From Mesorhizobium sp. CA8 (GTDB lineage: Bacteria > Pseudomonadota > Alphaproteobacteria > Rhizobiales > Rhizobiaceae), in assembly GCF_020164955.1 (NCBI RefSeq), contig NZ_JAIUHG010000040.1, forward strand, positions 1-45,109: a stretch of 45,109 nucleotides of DNA, read 5' to 3'. Numbering within the stretch: the stretch's first letter is position 1; every line of letters starts with the position of its first letter. A program made the translations under genes and the position numbers. Shown piece by piece: positions 44,731 through 45,109 of this stretch. A model generated the notes under the pieces. It was not told the origin of the DNA and did no database searches. It saw only the letters and a program-made list of their open reading frames with translations.

Positions 44731-45109
44731 GCCGACTTAAATAGACCGGAGATGGGTCTGGGGCAATCGGGGGAAGGCGTCGCAGGAAGAGGCACCCTGC
44801 CTTCTCCCCGTGTGGGAGAAGGTGGATCGGCGCGCAGCGCCGAGACGGATGAGGGGTGTTCCAGCGAAATGAGACGCCGAACAGTGCGGCAGCAATGCAC
44901 CCGGCTGTCGATCGGATGCTAGTACCAAGCTGGAGCACCCCTCATCCGGCCGCTTCGCGGCCACCTTCTCCCACAAGGGGCCTGTTGCGCAGTTAGCGAG
45001 GACAGGCTCGCGGAGCGATTTGGTCGCGAGGCCTCGCTCCGTTTTGGCTTTTGGGGTGGAATTGAGGGTGGCGGTGTGGCCTCAGGCCGGATTGCAGGCG
45101 CACCTATCC
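44731..45109. repeat. repeat-filled intergenic end region
   Basis: Two inverted copies of a family A-like unit are present: 44799-44859 (CCTTCTCCCCGTGTGGGAGA, ending CGGATGAGGGG) and 44934-44981 (reverse, CCCCTCATCCGG to CCACAAGGGG). The rest, to 45109, shows no gene. The ccmC promoter should lie near 44731-44800. Confidence 0.7.

Overview
The window reads as chromosomal DNA of a Rhizobiales alphaproteobacterium, most likely a Mesorhizobium-type rhizobium. The grounds are high GC, alphaproteobacterial housekeeping genes (parC, aspS, guaB, rnd, rlmE, ppx, ccmC), frequent GTG/TTG starts, and several classes of rhizobial palindromic intergenic repeat. The genus is inferred from recognised protein style; no database search was run.

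Layout. 1-12.1 kb is mostly core: parC, a periplasmic protein of unknown role, aspS, a DeoR-family regulator divergent from an MFS transporter, rnd, and a guaB / membrane protein / MAPEG run in which the MAPEG gene looks frameshifted. 12.3-14.7 kb is a lower-GC insertion with a TcmP gene directly followed by a DUF5131 (Gp37/Gp68) three-cysteine gene, then a truncated small gene. 14.7-19.7 kb has a DHA2-type MFS exporter, rlmE, ppx/gppA and a membrane protein of the YbhN/MprF-flippase type. 19.9-24.8 kb is an accessory strip. It starts at tRNA-Gln(CTG), whose 3' part is duplicated 2.08 kb downstream as in an attachment-site pair. It carries small cysteine-motif proteins, some present as paralogues, small secreted proteins, a compound hairpin repeat and an aldehyde dehydrogenase remnant, but no recognisable integrase.

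24.8-34.1 kb has a GNAT acetyltransferase, a YeiH-type exporter, a free methionine-R-sulfoxide reductase, a Nudix hydrolase and a GlxA-type regulator. The regulator is followed by a catabolic-looking series: a DddP-like M24 protein, an isochorismatase-fold hydrolase, an HSL-family esterase and a Tat-exported peptide-type ABC binding protein without adjacent permeases. 34.1-35.7 kb holds two membrane proteins on the minus strand. 35.8-41.8 kb is a tight six-gene operon (DUF4129, DUF4350, MoxR ATPase, DUF58, SpoIIM-like, RDD), in which every junction overlaps. 42.0-45.1 kb has a D-lyxose isomerase family gene divergent from a D-threonine-aldolase-like gene, then ccmC and a repeat-filled end.

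The best candidates for undescribed biology are the TcmP-DUF5131 pair, the tRNA-Gln-bounded strip of small paralogous proteins, and the DddP-like protein that keeps all metal ligands but lacks the reported catalytic aspartate. No CRISPR array, rRNA or transposase was seen.
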